NCBI GenBank assembly: GCA_001970955.1
Contig: MPUH01000469.1
Location: 1 to 52,365 of the forward strand
Reading direction: 5' to 3'
DNA from: Stentor coeruleus
Taxonomy: Eukaryota; Ciliophora; Heterotrichea; Heterotrichida; Stentoridae
Length of the DNA stretch: 52,365 nucleotides
In this document: positions 28,984-38,696 of the stretch, piece after piece
Numbering within the stretch: position 1 is the first letter of the stretch
Layout of the letters: each line of letters starts with the position of its first letter
Position numbers and translations under genes: made by a program
Notes under the pieces: generated by a model
What the model was told of the DNA's origin: nothing
Seen by the model: only the letters and a program-made list of their open reading frames with translations
Database searches by the model: none

Positions 28984-30222
28984 ATGAAGCTTCAATCAAA
29001 CTCATATGCCAGTCTGTATTCATCAAAATTAGAAAAAAATAAAGTGAATCCAAAAACTCAGTATGAACAAATTGCATCTATTTTTTCCAATCCTCCTAAT
29101 ACAAAATTAGATTTAAAATGTTTTACAATTCAAGTTAAAATTCCTTCAGCTCCGTTTGAGAAAAAAAAGTTGTTATTATCAGAAAAAAAGGTTAAAGGAT
29201 CAGAGCGTGAAATAAGTGGCTATCCAACTGTTTGTGAAAGTGAAAAAGAAACAAATAATATTCCTGAAAGAATAAAAAAAATACGCTCTTCGTTTTCCAC
29301 AACCGTCAACCCCTCCACTTCAAAAAAAAAGCTAGAAAAAAGACGAAACAAAAAGCATCTTCTCTCCGGGACTTTATCATCAGAGAAATATCAAAACTAC
29401 CATCCTTCCTCAAAACAGCCTTGCCCCATTTTAAAAAAACAGAAAAAAACGTCGAACTCTTTACTTCCATTTTTCCAACATCAATACACTACTTCCGATA
29501 CTCAAATTTCAACTTTTAACATCCAAGACGATTCAAACAGCATATTATTTGAATCCACAAATGAAAACCCATTATTTATAAAATTTTCCCATAGCAGAAC
29601 TTCCTCTGATTACTCACAATCAAAATCTAATCTAAAAGACACACCCTTATCAGCAAATACAAAAAACTTAAACGAAAAACTATCAAATAACTCAGCTAAA
29701 AAAGTTACAATAATCGAGGATTTGAAAAACAAAGATATAAAAAAATCATCAAATCTTATAAAAAAGCATATAACAAAATTTTCGACACAGAGTATAAGTT
29801 TTTACGATACAAATGATGTAAAATCCTCTGACAGTGAAAATTGTCCTGAAAATAAAGACTGGATTACTTTAGAAAGTATTGTTAACCATGGTAAGACAAG
29901 TGATTTTGTCAAAATTTTCGAAAAGAATTATAATATTGTGAATGAAGCTTTTAAAAGTAAATATTTGTTAGGGCTGGTTACTAAAGATAATGCGGATAAG
30001 GAAAAAAAGATAGGAAAAATTACTGAGAGTGAGACTGATAGTACATTAGGATCTGGGAATTATAAAAGAAAGTCTTTAGGTAAAAAATCTATCCCGAAAT
30101 TTAATTTGATGATGATTAAGAAGAATAAAGGGAGAAAACAAGAGATTGGGGATTTTTATGATTTAGATGAAGACTTTGATGAAGACTTTGATGATTATTT
30201 GAGTGGGTCTGAGTCTTGTTAA
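28984..30222 (+). CDS. Tandem family member 1: disordered W-I/GKTSxFVK protein
   Basis: First of three neighbouring related genes. The chain is Lys/Ser-rich and mostly disordered. It has a KKVTIIEDLKNKD block near residue 239. Near residue 290 it carries the family motif DWITLESIVNHGKTSDFVK. The tail is acidic with a repeated DEDF (DEDFDEDFDDYLSG). Compared with the copies at 30712 and 32286 it has diverged most, lacking the KCKKLE N-terminal block. No known domain, signal peptide or membrane segment. The coding strand is markedly C-rich between 29280 and 29700, then turns G-rich. Function unknown. Confidence 0.8.
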   Translation: MKLQSNSYASLYSSKLEKNKVNPKTQYEQIASIFSNPPNTKLDLKCFTIQVKIPSAPFEKKKLLLSEKKVKGSEREISGYPTVCESEKETNNIPERIKKIRSSFSTTVNPSTSKKKLEKRRNKKHLLSGTLSSEKYQNYHPSSKQPCPILKKQKKTSNSLLPFFQHQYTTSDTQISTFNIQDDSNSILFESTNENPLFIKFSHSRTSSDYSQSKSNLKDTPLSANTKNLNEKLSNNSAKKVTIIEDLKNKDIKKSSNLIKKHITKFSTQSISFYDTNDVKSSDSENCPENKDWITLESIVNHGKTSDFVKIFEKNYNIVNEAFKSKYLLGLVTKDNADKEKKIGKITESETDSTLGSGNYKRKSLGKKSIPKFNLMMIKKNKGRKQEIGDFYDLDEDFDEDFDDYLSGSESC

Positions 30223-30711
30223 TGATTTTAGATAATAAGTAAGAATATTTTAATAGGATTTTATGATGTTATGATAGGATTTTGTTATATTAAATTGAAA
30301 TGAAGTAGGATTCGGTGGGTGGAAGAAAGGGTTTTGTTTATAGAAAGTATTTATGATAAATGTAAAACAGAAATTTCGATGATGGTTTTGAGTATTTGTA
30401 ATAAATTAACTAACAAACATTAAAACTGTCTATAAACATAAATTAGTTAAACAAACAATATTACAAGATAACAACTAACATATCTAAAGTTTTAACTAAA
30501 TTATCAGAACTTATATAGAAGAGTTTAAAAAAAACATATTTTTTAAGGTATATAAACATGCAACTTCCATAAAATTAGTTCCCTTATAAATTTCATCATA
30601 ATATCATATATTCTCAGAAAATGCATATAAAAAGCGAAATTCTTATATAAATTATGTATTATTTCATGAAAATCGATTTCAAAAAGCCTTATTTTTCTTA
30701 ATTATTTTTTA
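30223..30711. other. Intergenic between family members 1 and 2
   Basis: 489 AT-rich bases: G-rich just after the stop at 30222, C-containing before the ATG at 30712. No gene seen. Confidence 0.6.
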
Positions 30712-31815
30712 ATGGAAGGACGGAATAATTTACTTCCTCCAAAACTGAGAGTAGAGAAAAGCTTGGACGCTTCCAAAATTTTAAAAAAGAAAAAAGTAGC
30801 TTCTATAGGTGCTTTTCTTACACCAAAATGCAAAAAACTTGAGGTTTCTGAAGGAGAATATAATAGAATAAATTGCAGTCCTTTGCAAACTGAGTGTTAT
30901 TGGTCTGGAGATGAATCTAAAGGATCTCCATTAGGTTCGAATTTAGACATTGAATTAAAAAGCACAGTTTTCGCAAAAAACGTTCAAAAAAGCTTTCTTA
31001 ACTGTATAAGAAAGAAGGAAAAATGCATATCAGAAATTAACTTACCAAAAAAAGCATCTAACAAACAAAAAACTAAAACCACAAAACTAAATGAAAAACA
31101 TCCTTCATCCCCTGACTTATTCGCCACGATGTCTAAACTTCCAAAAACTGTAAAATCCATTCTAAAATCCCCTATCAACACCTCAAAAGAAGACAACAAA
31201 AAATTTGGAAAATCCCTGTCGCCACCTTCACAACCGAGTCCTCTAAAAAATCCCAAAAAAATCCCTACAGAAATCTTTACTAAAGACCACAAAAAAACCT
31301 CAAAAGTTTTTAAAAAATGCAAAACTAAACTTTCGATAATTTCACAACAAAAAAGTAAATTCTTCAATGAAAACCCTAAGAAAAAAACAAAAATTGTTAA
31401 TTTTACTAATACTATAGTAGAAGAAAATGAATATATACTGAAAAGATGTAAAAATTTAAGACGATGTAGTTTAGGATATAGAAATGATGAGGAATCACTA
31501 GAAAATGAAAATGAAGAAGACAAAAATGCGTGGATTCAAATTGAGAATATCAGAAATGATGGAAAAACAAGTGAGTTTGTCAAAAATTTTGTTATGAAAA
31601 TACAAAAAAACAGCATTTGTAATATGGTTAAAACTCCTGAGAAAGCGGAACAAAATGATGGGACTTTGGAATGTGTGGAGAAGGCTGTGAGTAAAAAGAA
31701 TAATGTGATTATTCCTAAACTTAGATTGAATTTAGATAACACATTTGACGATTATTGCGAGAATGTTAATGATGATGCGTTTATACTTAATACATCAGAG
31801 ACCCTTAATTTTTAA
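30712..31815 (+). CDS. Tandem family member 2: disordered W-I/GKTSxFVK protein
   Basis: Shares four blocks with the next gene (32286): an N-terminal LDASKILKKKK / FLTPKCKKLEVS block, HPSSPD near residue 130, KKTKIVNF near 224, and AWIQIENIRNDGKTSEFVK near 271. The C-terminal PKLRLNLDNTFDDYCENV / TSETLNF block also aligns with it. Most of the chain is Lys/Ser-rich and disordered, with many SP sites that kinases could use. No recognised domain. Tandem duplication is the simplest origin. Function unknown. Confidence 0.8.
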   Translation: MEGRNNLLPPKLRVEKSLDASKILKKKKVASIGAFLTPKCKKLEVSEGEYNRINCSPLQTECYWSGDESKGSPLGSNLDIELKSTVFAKNVQKSFLNCIRKKEKCISEINLPKKASNKQKTKTTKLNEKHPSSPDLFATMSKLPKTVKSILKSPINTSKEDNKKFGKSLSPPSQPSPLKNPKKIPTEIFTKDHKKTSKVFKKCKTKLSIISQQKSKFFNENPKKKTKIVNFTNTIVEENEYILKRCKNLRRCSLGYRNDEESLENENEEDKNAWIQIENIRNDGKTSEFVKNFVMKIQKNSICNMVKTPEKAEQNDGTLECVEKAVSKKNNVIIPKLRLNLDNTFDDYCENVNDDAFILNTSETLNF

Positions 31816-32285
31816 TAAAATTATGAGATGTTATAAGTGGGGTTGAGTATTTTGATAGGGATAATAAAAGATAGGGCTTGGAAGATAATAATAAAAGATT
31901 AAGGGGTGAATAATATTTTTGCATATAAGAATAATTTTTTTTTATGTATTAAATTAACAGTGGGAATAGGCTTATTTTTTGATTGGATTATGTGATATTG
32001 ATGTTTAAAGATAGGATTTTATCTTTATGAATGCTGGATGATTTTATAATTCCATATTTTCATCTCGGCAAGCAAAGCGTTATTTTTATCATATAAAACT
32101 AGCATACCTTACTCTATTATTTTACAAGCAACATCTCAGAATTTAATATTTAAGCTTTGGTATTAGGTGTTTACTATCAAAAATATAACCATTAATAAAC
32201 TCTTTAATAAATAAATATCAACCAAAAAAGAATTAAATCGATTAGGATCTTAATATAATAATCAGATTAATTATTCAGATAATAT
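31816..32285. other. Intergenic between family members 2 and 3
   Basis: 470 bases, G-rich after the stop of member 2, AT-rich before member 3. No gene seen. Confidence 0.6.
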
Positions 32286-33548
32286 ATGGAAGGTCTAGGT
32301 AATTTATCTCAATCAGAAAACAAGCTATCGAAAACTATTGATGTCTCTAAATTATCACATAAACGACAAAAAAGTAAGAAAAAAAATACGACAGGTTCTA
32401 GTTTTTTGACTTCTAAATGCAAGAAACTAGAGATGTCTGTTGAGAACATGAGTCGCTTAAACTTAAGCCCTTTATATAACAAGGGAAATAGTTCTGATAA
32501 TGAGTTCATTCACTTACCTACTGAAGGTTATTTTAAGTTAGATACTGACAGTTCTATGTTCGATAAATATACTCAAAGTCCTTTGCTTGTTGGTACTTCT
32601 AAACTATGCCATCGCATATCCCAACCCGGGAACTCAAAAAAACTAATAGACAAAAGGAAAAATTCTAAATCAAAATCAAGTAAACTAAAAGAAAAGCGGC
32701 CAAGTTCTCCAGATGTATCTAATCTACTACCGAAATCCCACCGACCTCAAAAAAGCCAGAATAAAATTCCGAAACTCCAAACCAAAAAGCTCCCCAAAAA
32801 AACCCCTGAAACCATAAAAAAAACTGAACCTTTAACAAAACAAACCGTATTCCAAACCTACACGCAAAATTCTTCACAGAAAAAACTTATATTTTCAACT
32901 AGCCCAAAAAACAAACTACCAACTTCACCTATAAATCTAAAAATCAACAAAGATCTTATCGGAAACTTAACGAAAACTCGTAATGATCTTTCAAATACTT
33001 TAAACTTCCATAATCAATCTTTACAAACTATAAATGAAAAACATAGGAAAAAAGTGACAATTATTGAAAACTCCCAATCATTTGATGACCCTTTAGAAAA
33101 CACAATGAAAATCTCATCTTCTGATAAAAAAACATCATTAAATATGATTAGCAAAACTTTTATATGTAAAAAGTCTCAGAATTCAACACCTGAAAGTATA
33201 CATGAAGGGGAAAATAATGACTGGATTAATATTGGGGAGATTAAAAATGATGGGAAAACAAGCGAGTTTGTTAAAAAATTCGCTAAAAAATTGCTTATTA
33301 CAAATAAGATACTTAATAGTAAAAGCTTTGGGGATTTAAGATGGAAAAAAAGTACTTGTCAAGATAAAAAAGGGGATGATGGAAGTGAAAAAGCTTTGAA
33401 AGACCCTGAGTTTGGTATAGGGAATGTTCCTAAATTGAATATGGGAATGCTTGAGGAGTATGAGGATTGTGAAGGTGGGAATGAAGATTATGCGTTTGTC
33501 ATGGATACTTCAGAAACTTTGAGTCAGGGTTTACCACATTGTGGGTGA
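32286..33548 (+). CDS. Tandem family member 3: disordered W-I/GKTSxFVK protein
   Basis: Closest to the gene at 30712: TIDVSKLSHKRQKSKKKN and FLTSKCKKLEMS at the N-terminus, RPSSPDVSNLLPKS near residue 140, KKVTIIENSQSF near 255, and DWINIGEIKNDGKTSEFVKK near 310. The end is acidic (PKLNMGMLEEYEDC, DTSETLSQG). It stops at TGA, with TAA two codons later. If TGA were sense it would add only three residues. No known domain or localisation signal. The 420-aa chain is probably mostly disordered, with the C-terminal ~110 residues the best candidate for a folded or binding part. Confidence 0.8.
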   Translation: MEGLGNLSQSENKLSKTIDVSKLSHKRQKSKKKNTTGSSFLTSKCKKLEMSVENMSRLNLSPLYNKGNSSDNEFIHLPTEGYFKLDTDSSMFDKYTQSPLLVGTSKLCHRISQPGNSKKLIDKRKNSKSKSSKLKEKRPSSPDVSNLLPKSHRPQKSQNKIPKLQTKKLPKKTPETIKKTEPLTKQTVFQTYTQNSSQKKLIFSTSPKNKLPTSPINLKINKDLIGNLTKTRNDLSNTLNFHNQSLQTINEKHRKKVTIIENSQSFDDPLENTMKISSSDKKTSLNMISKTFICKKSQNSTPESIHEGENNDWINIGEIKNDGKTSEFVKKFAKKLLITNKILNSKSFGDLRWKKSTCQDKKGDDGSEKALKDPEFGIGNVPKLNMGMLEEYEDCEGGNEDYAFVMDTSETLSQGLPHCG

Positions 33549-34167
33549 TTTAAATAAATTATGATTTAGGCTGAGAAGGATTTTAGATATTTGGTTTAAT
33601 GGAGAGTTTTTGGAATGTAATTAGGGTTTTATGATATTTTTGGGAGTTTTTGATATGTGAATTTATGTTTTTTCGATAATGAAATTAGATTTTAGTATTT
33701 TTTTTAGAAATAAGAAAAATTAAAAGCACTTTTATTTAAACATTCAATATAATAATGATAATAGGTAGTTTTAATGTAAAAGTAAATCCTGTCGACTATG
33801 AAATTATAGTGAATAAAAATTAAAATCAATTCTAGCATGCCTCTAAAACATTTACATGCATATCATATTATAAATTCAGATATAATTGAATTTACAGTTT
33901 TTATTCCATCAAAGAAAATCACTAAATTAAAACTATAAAAATCAATTGTAATTTATATAATTTTTAAACATCCTAAAAAATTTTATATCTTTCAATATTC
34001 ACACACATAAATTTCATAATTATTTATATATTTATCATATTCCTCATCATACCATCCTAAAATTGTTTCCTACTTAAAAAAAACCTAATAAAACCTTCTA
34101 CTTTCTAAAAAACCTATGAAACCTATTAAAAATTCAATTTTTCAACCTATAAACCAATTCAACTTAT
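33549..34167. other. Convergent intergenic region
   Basis: 619 bases between family member 3 and the PQ-loop gene. The left side is G-rich and the right side C-rich on the plus strand, as expected for two converging 3' ends. No gene seen. Confidence 0.6.
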
Positions 34168-34884
34168 CTAACTATTTTTTGATTTATCATTCCAATATAC
34201 AACAAACTGAATAATAATAATAAAATTCAGCAATGCTCCCCAAGAATAATTCAACAACAAAAGTGTATCGCTTAACTCCGCAAATGTTGTGAAAATCCTC
34301 GCAATAGTTCCAGCGAGGTTCATAAAATTCGTAATAAAGCTAAGATTCCCAGTAGATCCATTATTATAATTAGCAAATATCTGTGAGATTTTAACAATAC
34401 TATTCATCCCAATACCATATATAGGAACATAATTCCAAAAAAACTCTGGGAGGATATTGCCAAATAAAGGTATGAACCAAAGGAACATAAAACTATTAGA
34501 AATAGTAATAATATGTTTACGAGATACACCACCTAAAGCCCAATATAAAATGACTTGAATTATGCATTGAATTGATATAATAGCATATTCACCATATGTA
34601 CTAAAAGGTTGTTGTCTATGAAGGCCATATGCTGCCATTATACTAAAACCAAGTACTTCAAAGTAGAAGGAGGTAAGTGAAATACCAGAAACACTTGAGT
34701 TTTTGTAAATCTTGAGGATTTGAGGGAATTTCAACATAAGAGATGCTCCTACTATGGAATAACCAAGGGATTTGCTTAATAAAAGACTTAAACATTGTTG
34801 GTCGATTTCATAGTTTGAGAGATTTGATATGCACTCTTCGGGGCTTAGAGCTTGGGTTAGACTTAATAGAAAGAAAACCAACAT
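34168..34884 (-). CDS. PQ-loop membrane protein, MPDU1-like
   Basis: 238 aa with a signal-like N-terminus and about seven membrane helices. The first PQ-loop is LMLKFPQILKIYKNSSVSGI, preceded by SLLLSKSLGYSIVGAS. The second is VKISQIFANYNNGSTGNLS. This arrangement and length match MPDU1 (mannose-P-dolichol utilisation defect 1), an ER protein required for use of dolichol-phosphate sugars in N-glycan and GPI-anchor synthesis. The second loop has SQ instead of PQ, which MPDU1 homologues often tolerate. Other PQ-loop families (cystinosin, SWEET) fit less well. Confidence 0.88.
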   Translation of the reverse strand: MLVFFLLSLTQALSPEECISNLSNYEIDQQCLSLLLSKSLGYSIVGASLMLKFPQILKIYKNSSVSGISLTSFYFEVLGFSIMAAYGLHRQQPFSTYGEYAIISIQCIIQVILYWALGGVSRKHIITISNSFMFLWFIPLFGNILPEFFWNYVPIYGIGMNSIVKISQIFANYNNGSTGNLSFITNFMNLAGTIARIFTTFAELSDTLLLLNYSWGALLNFIIIIQFVVYWNDKSKNS

Positions 34885-35332
34885 TTTTTTAATGATAGGA
34901 TTTAATAGAGGATTTAGGGATTTTTTGAGGGTTTTTGCTAGCTGGTGTGATTGCGTAGAATTGGTTTTTAGGGGTTTTTTTAAGATGGGTTAGTAAATTC
35001 TTGAAATTATGGTTAGGGTTTTTAGGAAATATTGATTTATTGTGGAAGATGGATTGGATTTAGGATTGATTATGATATAATACTGAAATATAAATAACGC
35101 TAAGGGTGTCTTCAGATTTACCTACTTAGGATTGTACTTGAAAATTTTAATCCTAATTGTGTGGATAAAGATATGATACTAAGGCTTTTTACACTTTGTT
35201 ATCGATGAGTTTCTTTTTTCTGCTGCCGAAATCTATGTTTAACTAGGTAAAAATATTCTCTCCATTTTTCATATCATAAAAACCCCAATAACACTAACTA
35301 AAATATATATAACTTAATTAAAAATCTCTACC
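34885..35332. other. Intergenic
   Basis: 448 bases between two minus-strand genes. G-rich on the plus strand next to 34884 (upstream side of the PQ-loop gene), C-rich near 35333 (downstream side of the coiled-coil gene). No credible ORF. Confidence 0.55.
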
Positions 35333-36316
35333 TTATTGTGTATTACAAAGATTTCCCCCAACAATCTCAGCATTGTAATCCGACACAATTTCCTTAATTT
35401 CCCCAAGATCTTTTTTCAATTGCGCTACATCTAACACTAACTGCCTTGATGAACTGACAACCCTAGCTTCATCCATATCAAGTAAAATATATAATGAAAT
35501 ATCTTTCCCTTGTTTCAAATTTTTCAATATCGTCAACAAATGATGAACTTGTCTTGATATTTTATGAATATCTGCTGATAACAATGCTAAATCATGTAAA
35601 CTATTTCCACGTCTTATAATCTCTAATTCTTGTTTCAAATTTGAGTTTTCTTGTAACAAAGAGTTCTGCATTAGTTCTAATTCTTGTAGCTGTTTTTCAA
35701 AATCTATATCTTGATTTGATGATTTTTCTCTTTTTAATAATAAGTTTTCTTGTTCGAGTTCTTTTATTCTATTGATTAATGTTTGGATTTGCTTTTCATA
35801 ATTGTCAAGTTTGAGGTTTTTTGATTTTTTTTCCTCTTCGAAAAGGAGGAGGATTCTTTTGAGCTCTAAGTCATTTTTTGCTTTTTTTTCACGATCTTGT
35901 AAGCGCATTTGTTCTTGGATTTTTTTTATACCTTCATTTTTCCTTAGTACTTCTTTTTTCCAGTATTCGCTTAAGTTGTTTTCTGAATTTTGTAAATTGC
36001 TTTTGAGGTTTGAATTTTCAATTGTCAGACGCTCGATTTGTTGGTCTTTTTCTGTGATCTGAAATTTAAGTTCTTTAATTTCACTATCAAGACGAAATTT
36101 TACTTGGTTAGCTTCTAAGCATTGAACTTCTTTTATTCGAATCTGATCCTGTAAATCAGAAATTATCCCTAATGATACTTTTGGAGACCTTGGAAAAGAA
36201 AAAAGGCTTTCTCCATGTTTTTGTGGGGTTTTCTTAGAATTTTCTGTACTCAAACTCTCTAGACCTGTTGGGTTAATCATAAGCTTGTATTTGTCATCGA
36301 ATTTTGAGTGCGACAT
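35333..36316 (-). CDS. Coiled-coil protein, 327 aa
   Basis: After ~45 polar residues a nearly continuous coiled coil runs from about residue 52 to 235 (LQDQIRIKEVQCLEANQVKF, LQELELMQNSLLQENSNLKQ). A helical C-terminal region follows (LLSADIHKISRQVHHLLTIL) and a short end (EIVGGNLCNTQ). The C-terminal region resembles the conserved tails of some centrosomal or ciliary coiled-coil proteins, but I cannot assign one. No enzyme domain or membrane helix. It lies 136 bp downstream of the FYVE-like gene on the same strand. Confidence 0.8.
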   Translation of the reverse strand: MSHSKFDDKYKLMINPTGLESLSTENSKKTPQKHGESLFSFPRSPKVSLGIISDLQDQIRIKEVQCLEANQVKFRLDSEIKELKFQITEKDQQIERLTIENSNLKSNLQNSENNLSEYWKKEVLRKNEGIKKIQEQMRLQDREKKAKNDLELKRILLLFEEEKKSKNLKLDNYEKQIQTLINRIKELEQENLLLKREKSSNQDIDFEKQLQELELMQNSLLQENSNLKQELEIIRRGNSLHDLALLSADIHKISRQVHHLLTILKNLKQGKDISLYILLDMDEARVVSSSRQLVLDVAQLKKDLGEIKEIVSDYNAEIVGGNLCNTQ

Positions 36317-36452
36317 GTAAAATGTTTATCTAATTAAAAATAGTATTATTGATATAAAAGATATTGAATAATAATAAGACTTGGAAAGTAGTAAAAGAAT
36401 TTGGATTTTGCATTAGGAAATAAGTTTTAATATATTTACTAATAGAGAATGT

Positions 36453-38156
36453 CTAGTTTTCTATGTATTGGCTTTGATTAGATGCTTTTTTTATACAAAA
36501 CTTGCATGTTGGCACTTTTTCTATTGTGTATCCGAATTTTCTTATAAACATTTTATTCTCAGTACAGTCACTACAGCAAATTTTACCACAGTTTCGACAG
36601 TTGATTTTAGAATTGTACCAACGAAACTGTTTGCTACAACAGAAACATTTATGAACTAATGATTTTTTTTCCCATTTTGGTAAATCTGACCATAAAGGGT
36701 TTACAACATCAAAATTCACACTGATTCTAAAATTTTCTTGAGGAAGGTCTCTTAGTGAAGAGTGCTTTTTTAATATTTTATCTTTTGAGTATAAATGGAT
36801 TTCACTTTGGGTGTTGAGTTTTTTTGTTAAATAAGTGCAGATATCCCGGACAAGCATATCTTTATGTCCTTTGATTTGAANTTTTTTTAATATTTTATCT
36901 TTTGAGTATAAATGGATTTCACTTTGGGTGTTAAGTTTTTTTGTTAAATAAGTGCAGATATCCCGGACAAGCATATCTTTATGTCCTTTGATTTGAAACT
37001 TAGCTTCAGAATCTTTAGTACCACTTAAAGATACAAAAAAACTATCAACTGGTCCTACAATTGTTTTTCCTTTAACTTCTTTTATCATAGCCATATCTAC
37101 ATTTTTACATTCACTCACATCTATAACCTTAACATTACTTCCCATTAATAACATAACTCCTTTATTACTAACAAAAGTATTCGCCATTCTTACAACCATC
37201 AAATTTTTCATATTCTCAACCATAACCCTAACCCCTTCATCTGTAATTTTACTCCCATTAACATCTAATTCTTCTATATTTTCTAGTTTACTTAAACATT
37301 CAATAGCGAAATTCCCAATATTACAATTTTGTAATGATATATTCCTTATACCTAAAGTCCCAATATGTTTAATTTCTTCATTTGATTCAGAATCCTGATT
37401 TACTAAAGCAAAAATACTCAGGTCGTTTATATTTTTGCAATGATTTAATATAAGTTTTGATAAATAGTTTTCTGAACATGATGATCTTATAAGTTTCATA
37501 GTTTGAGTATTAGCTAAATCAGAGTCAGAAAGGTCGATTTTTATTAAATGATAGGATTTTTGACTTGGGGTTTTTAGGATTGCCAGGGTTTTTAGCTGGA
37601 GGATTGATTTTGTGAAAGTTTTACATGTGAAAAGAAGGGGTTTTAAGCTTTGGGTAGAGAGAAAAGATAGTATGTGTTGGATGAGTGGATATGGTAATGA
37701 GATAAGTGTAAGATTTTTTTTGGGTTTTGCAGATTTTTGTAGGGTCACGAATTTCTTAAACACGGTTTGGATTTTCTCAGCTGTTTTTTCCTCTTTTTTC
37801 GCGATGTCTTTAATACAGAAAAACTCGTTTATTATCTTAATCCAAGGGTGGTATTTGTGGAAATGAGAATTATGCAAAATTTCAACGATTTTTTCTAAGT
37901 AATAAGCAATTTTATCTCTTATTATAGGGATTTCCATTGTATATCCAGGAAGAGTTGGGAGTAAATCGATAATTTTTCCTGATTTATATTTGGAGTTCCA
38001 AAAAAAAGCTAGTTTTGTGTGGAAGTTCTCAAAGTCTTCAAACCTTTTTGGCAATATTGTGCTTGAATAAACAGTAAGTGCTTCTAGACCAAAAAGCACA
38101 AAAGGTCGTGAGTCAAGCATGATTTCACAATATTTTACCCTACAAGAGATTATCAT
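36453..38156 (-). CDS. PX / F-box / LRR / ubiquitin-like / FYVE-like multidomain protein
   Basis: Residues 1-115 look like a PX domain (KRFEDFENFHTKL, LLPTLPG). Residues 150-170 match an F-box (LISLPYPLIQHILSFLS). Residues ~205-345 are leucine-rich repeats (IEELDVNGSKITDEGVRVMV). A beta-grasp, ubiquitin-like stretch follows (FQIKGHKDMLVRDICTYL). The C-terminus has four CxxC pairs in FYVE order (CFCC, CRNC, CSDC, CKFC), but the basic RRHHCR pocket motif reads SKINCR. PX and FYVE domains bind PI3P on endosomes and F-boxes recruit SCF ubiquitin ligases, so an endosomal ubiquitin adaptor is plausible; this is inference. A 39-residue segment is doubled by the N at 36881, so the real length is about 528 aa. 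Confidence 0.8.
   Translation of the reverse strand: MIISCRVKYCEIMLDSRPFVLFGLEALTVYSSTILPKRFEDFENFHTKLAFFWNSKYKSGKIIDLLPTLPGYTMEIPIIRDKIAYYLEKIVEILHNSHFHKYHPWIKIINEFFCIKDIAKKEEKTAEKIQTVFKKFVTLQKSAKPKKNLTLISLPYPLIQHILSFLSTQSLKPLLFTCKTFTKSILQLKTLAILKTPSQKSYHLIKIDLSDSDLANTQTMKLIRSSCSENYLSKLILNHCKNINDLSIFALVNQDSESNEEIKHIGTLGIRNISLQNCNIGNFAIECLSKLENIEELDVNGSKITDEGVRVMVENMKNLMVVRMANTFVSNKGVMLLMGSNVKVIDVSECKNVDMAMIKEVKGKTIVGPVDSFFVSLSGTKDSEAKFQIKGHKDMLVRDICTYLTKKLNTQSEIHLYSKDKILKKXQIKGHKDMLVRDICTYLTKKLNTQSEIHLYSKDKILKKHSSLRDLPQENFRISVNFDVVNPLWSDLPKWEKKSLVHKCFCCSKQFRWYNSKINCRNCGKICCSDCTENKMFIRKFGYTIEKVPTCKFCIKKASNQSQYIEN
36766..36997. repeat. 115-nt direct duplication around N (assembly join)
   Basis: Bases 36766-36880 and 36883-36997 match except for one G/A difference (…GTGTTGAG… versus …GTGTTAAG…). 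One extra T sits at the join beside N 36881. The inserted 117 nt keeps frame and adds 39 codons. The mismatch suggests that two alleles or error-bearing contig ends were joined. Confidence 0.9.
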
Positions 38157-38696
38157 TTTATAATATGTAAAAATGATGATTTGGTTTTTATAAAAATAGA
38201 TTTCATTATAAACATATTAAATACAAATCAAAGTCCTCTCTTATTATATAATACCCTACCAAAATCCTATAAAAAACCCAGAAAACCAAACTTTTTTTCA
38301 TATAACATATCCAAAACCAATAAAAAAACTATTACAATCAAAGCTTTTCTCCACTTATAAACATTAACCCTATCATCAATTCATATTTTTCAACATGTAA
38401 AATATCTATTTTTATCTATCATAATCCACAAGCTAAAAATCTCATATAAATATTCAATACCCTCTTTACACCCATATTCCTCATCTAATCTCTTAAAAAC
38501 TTTATCCCAATCACAAAAAAAGCACTTTTTCTTATCAATTTTTTCTATAAAAATCTTCCTTCAATCCCATCTTCAGTTCTAATCAATCTTATATTCCCAA
38601 ATTTTCATTCTACTAAACAGGTTTCCTCTTCTATTAAAAACCATACAAATTCCTAAGGGCCGAATAAACAATATAAAATATTTGAAAGACAAATAA
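38157..38696. other. Divergent intergenic region
   Basis: 540 bases between the FYVE-like gene (minus) and the Ubc13 gene (plus). From about 38220 it is strongly C-rich and G-poor, the usual leader composition of plus-strand genes here. No ORF of note. Confidence 0.6.

Noticed and set aside
33535-33555. TGA at the end of family member 3 as evidence for TGA = Trp
   Set aside because: Reading through adds only three residues before TAA, and long conserved ORFs elsewhere use TGG only, so TGA as stop is the simpler reading.
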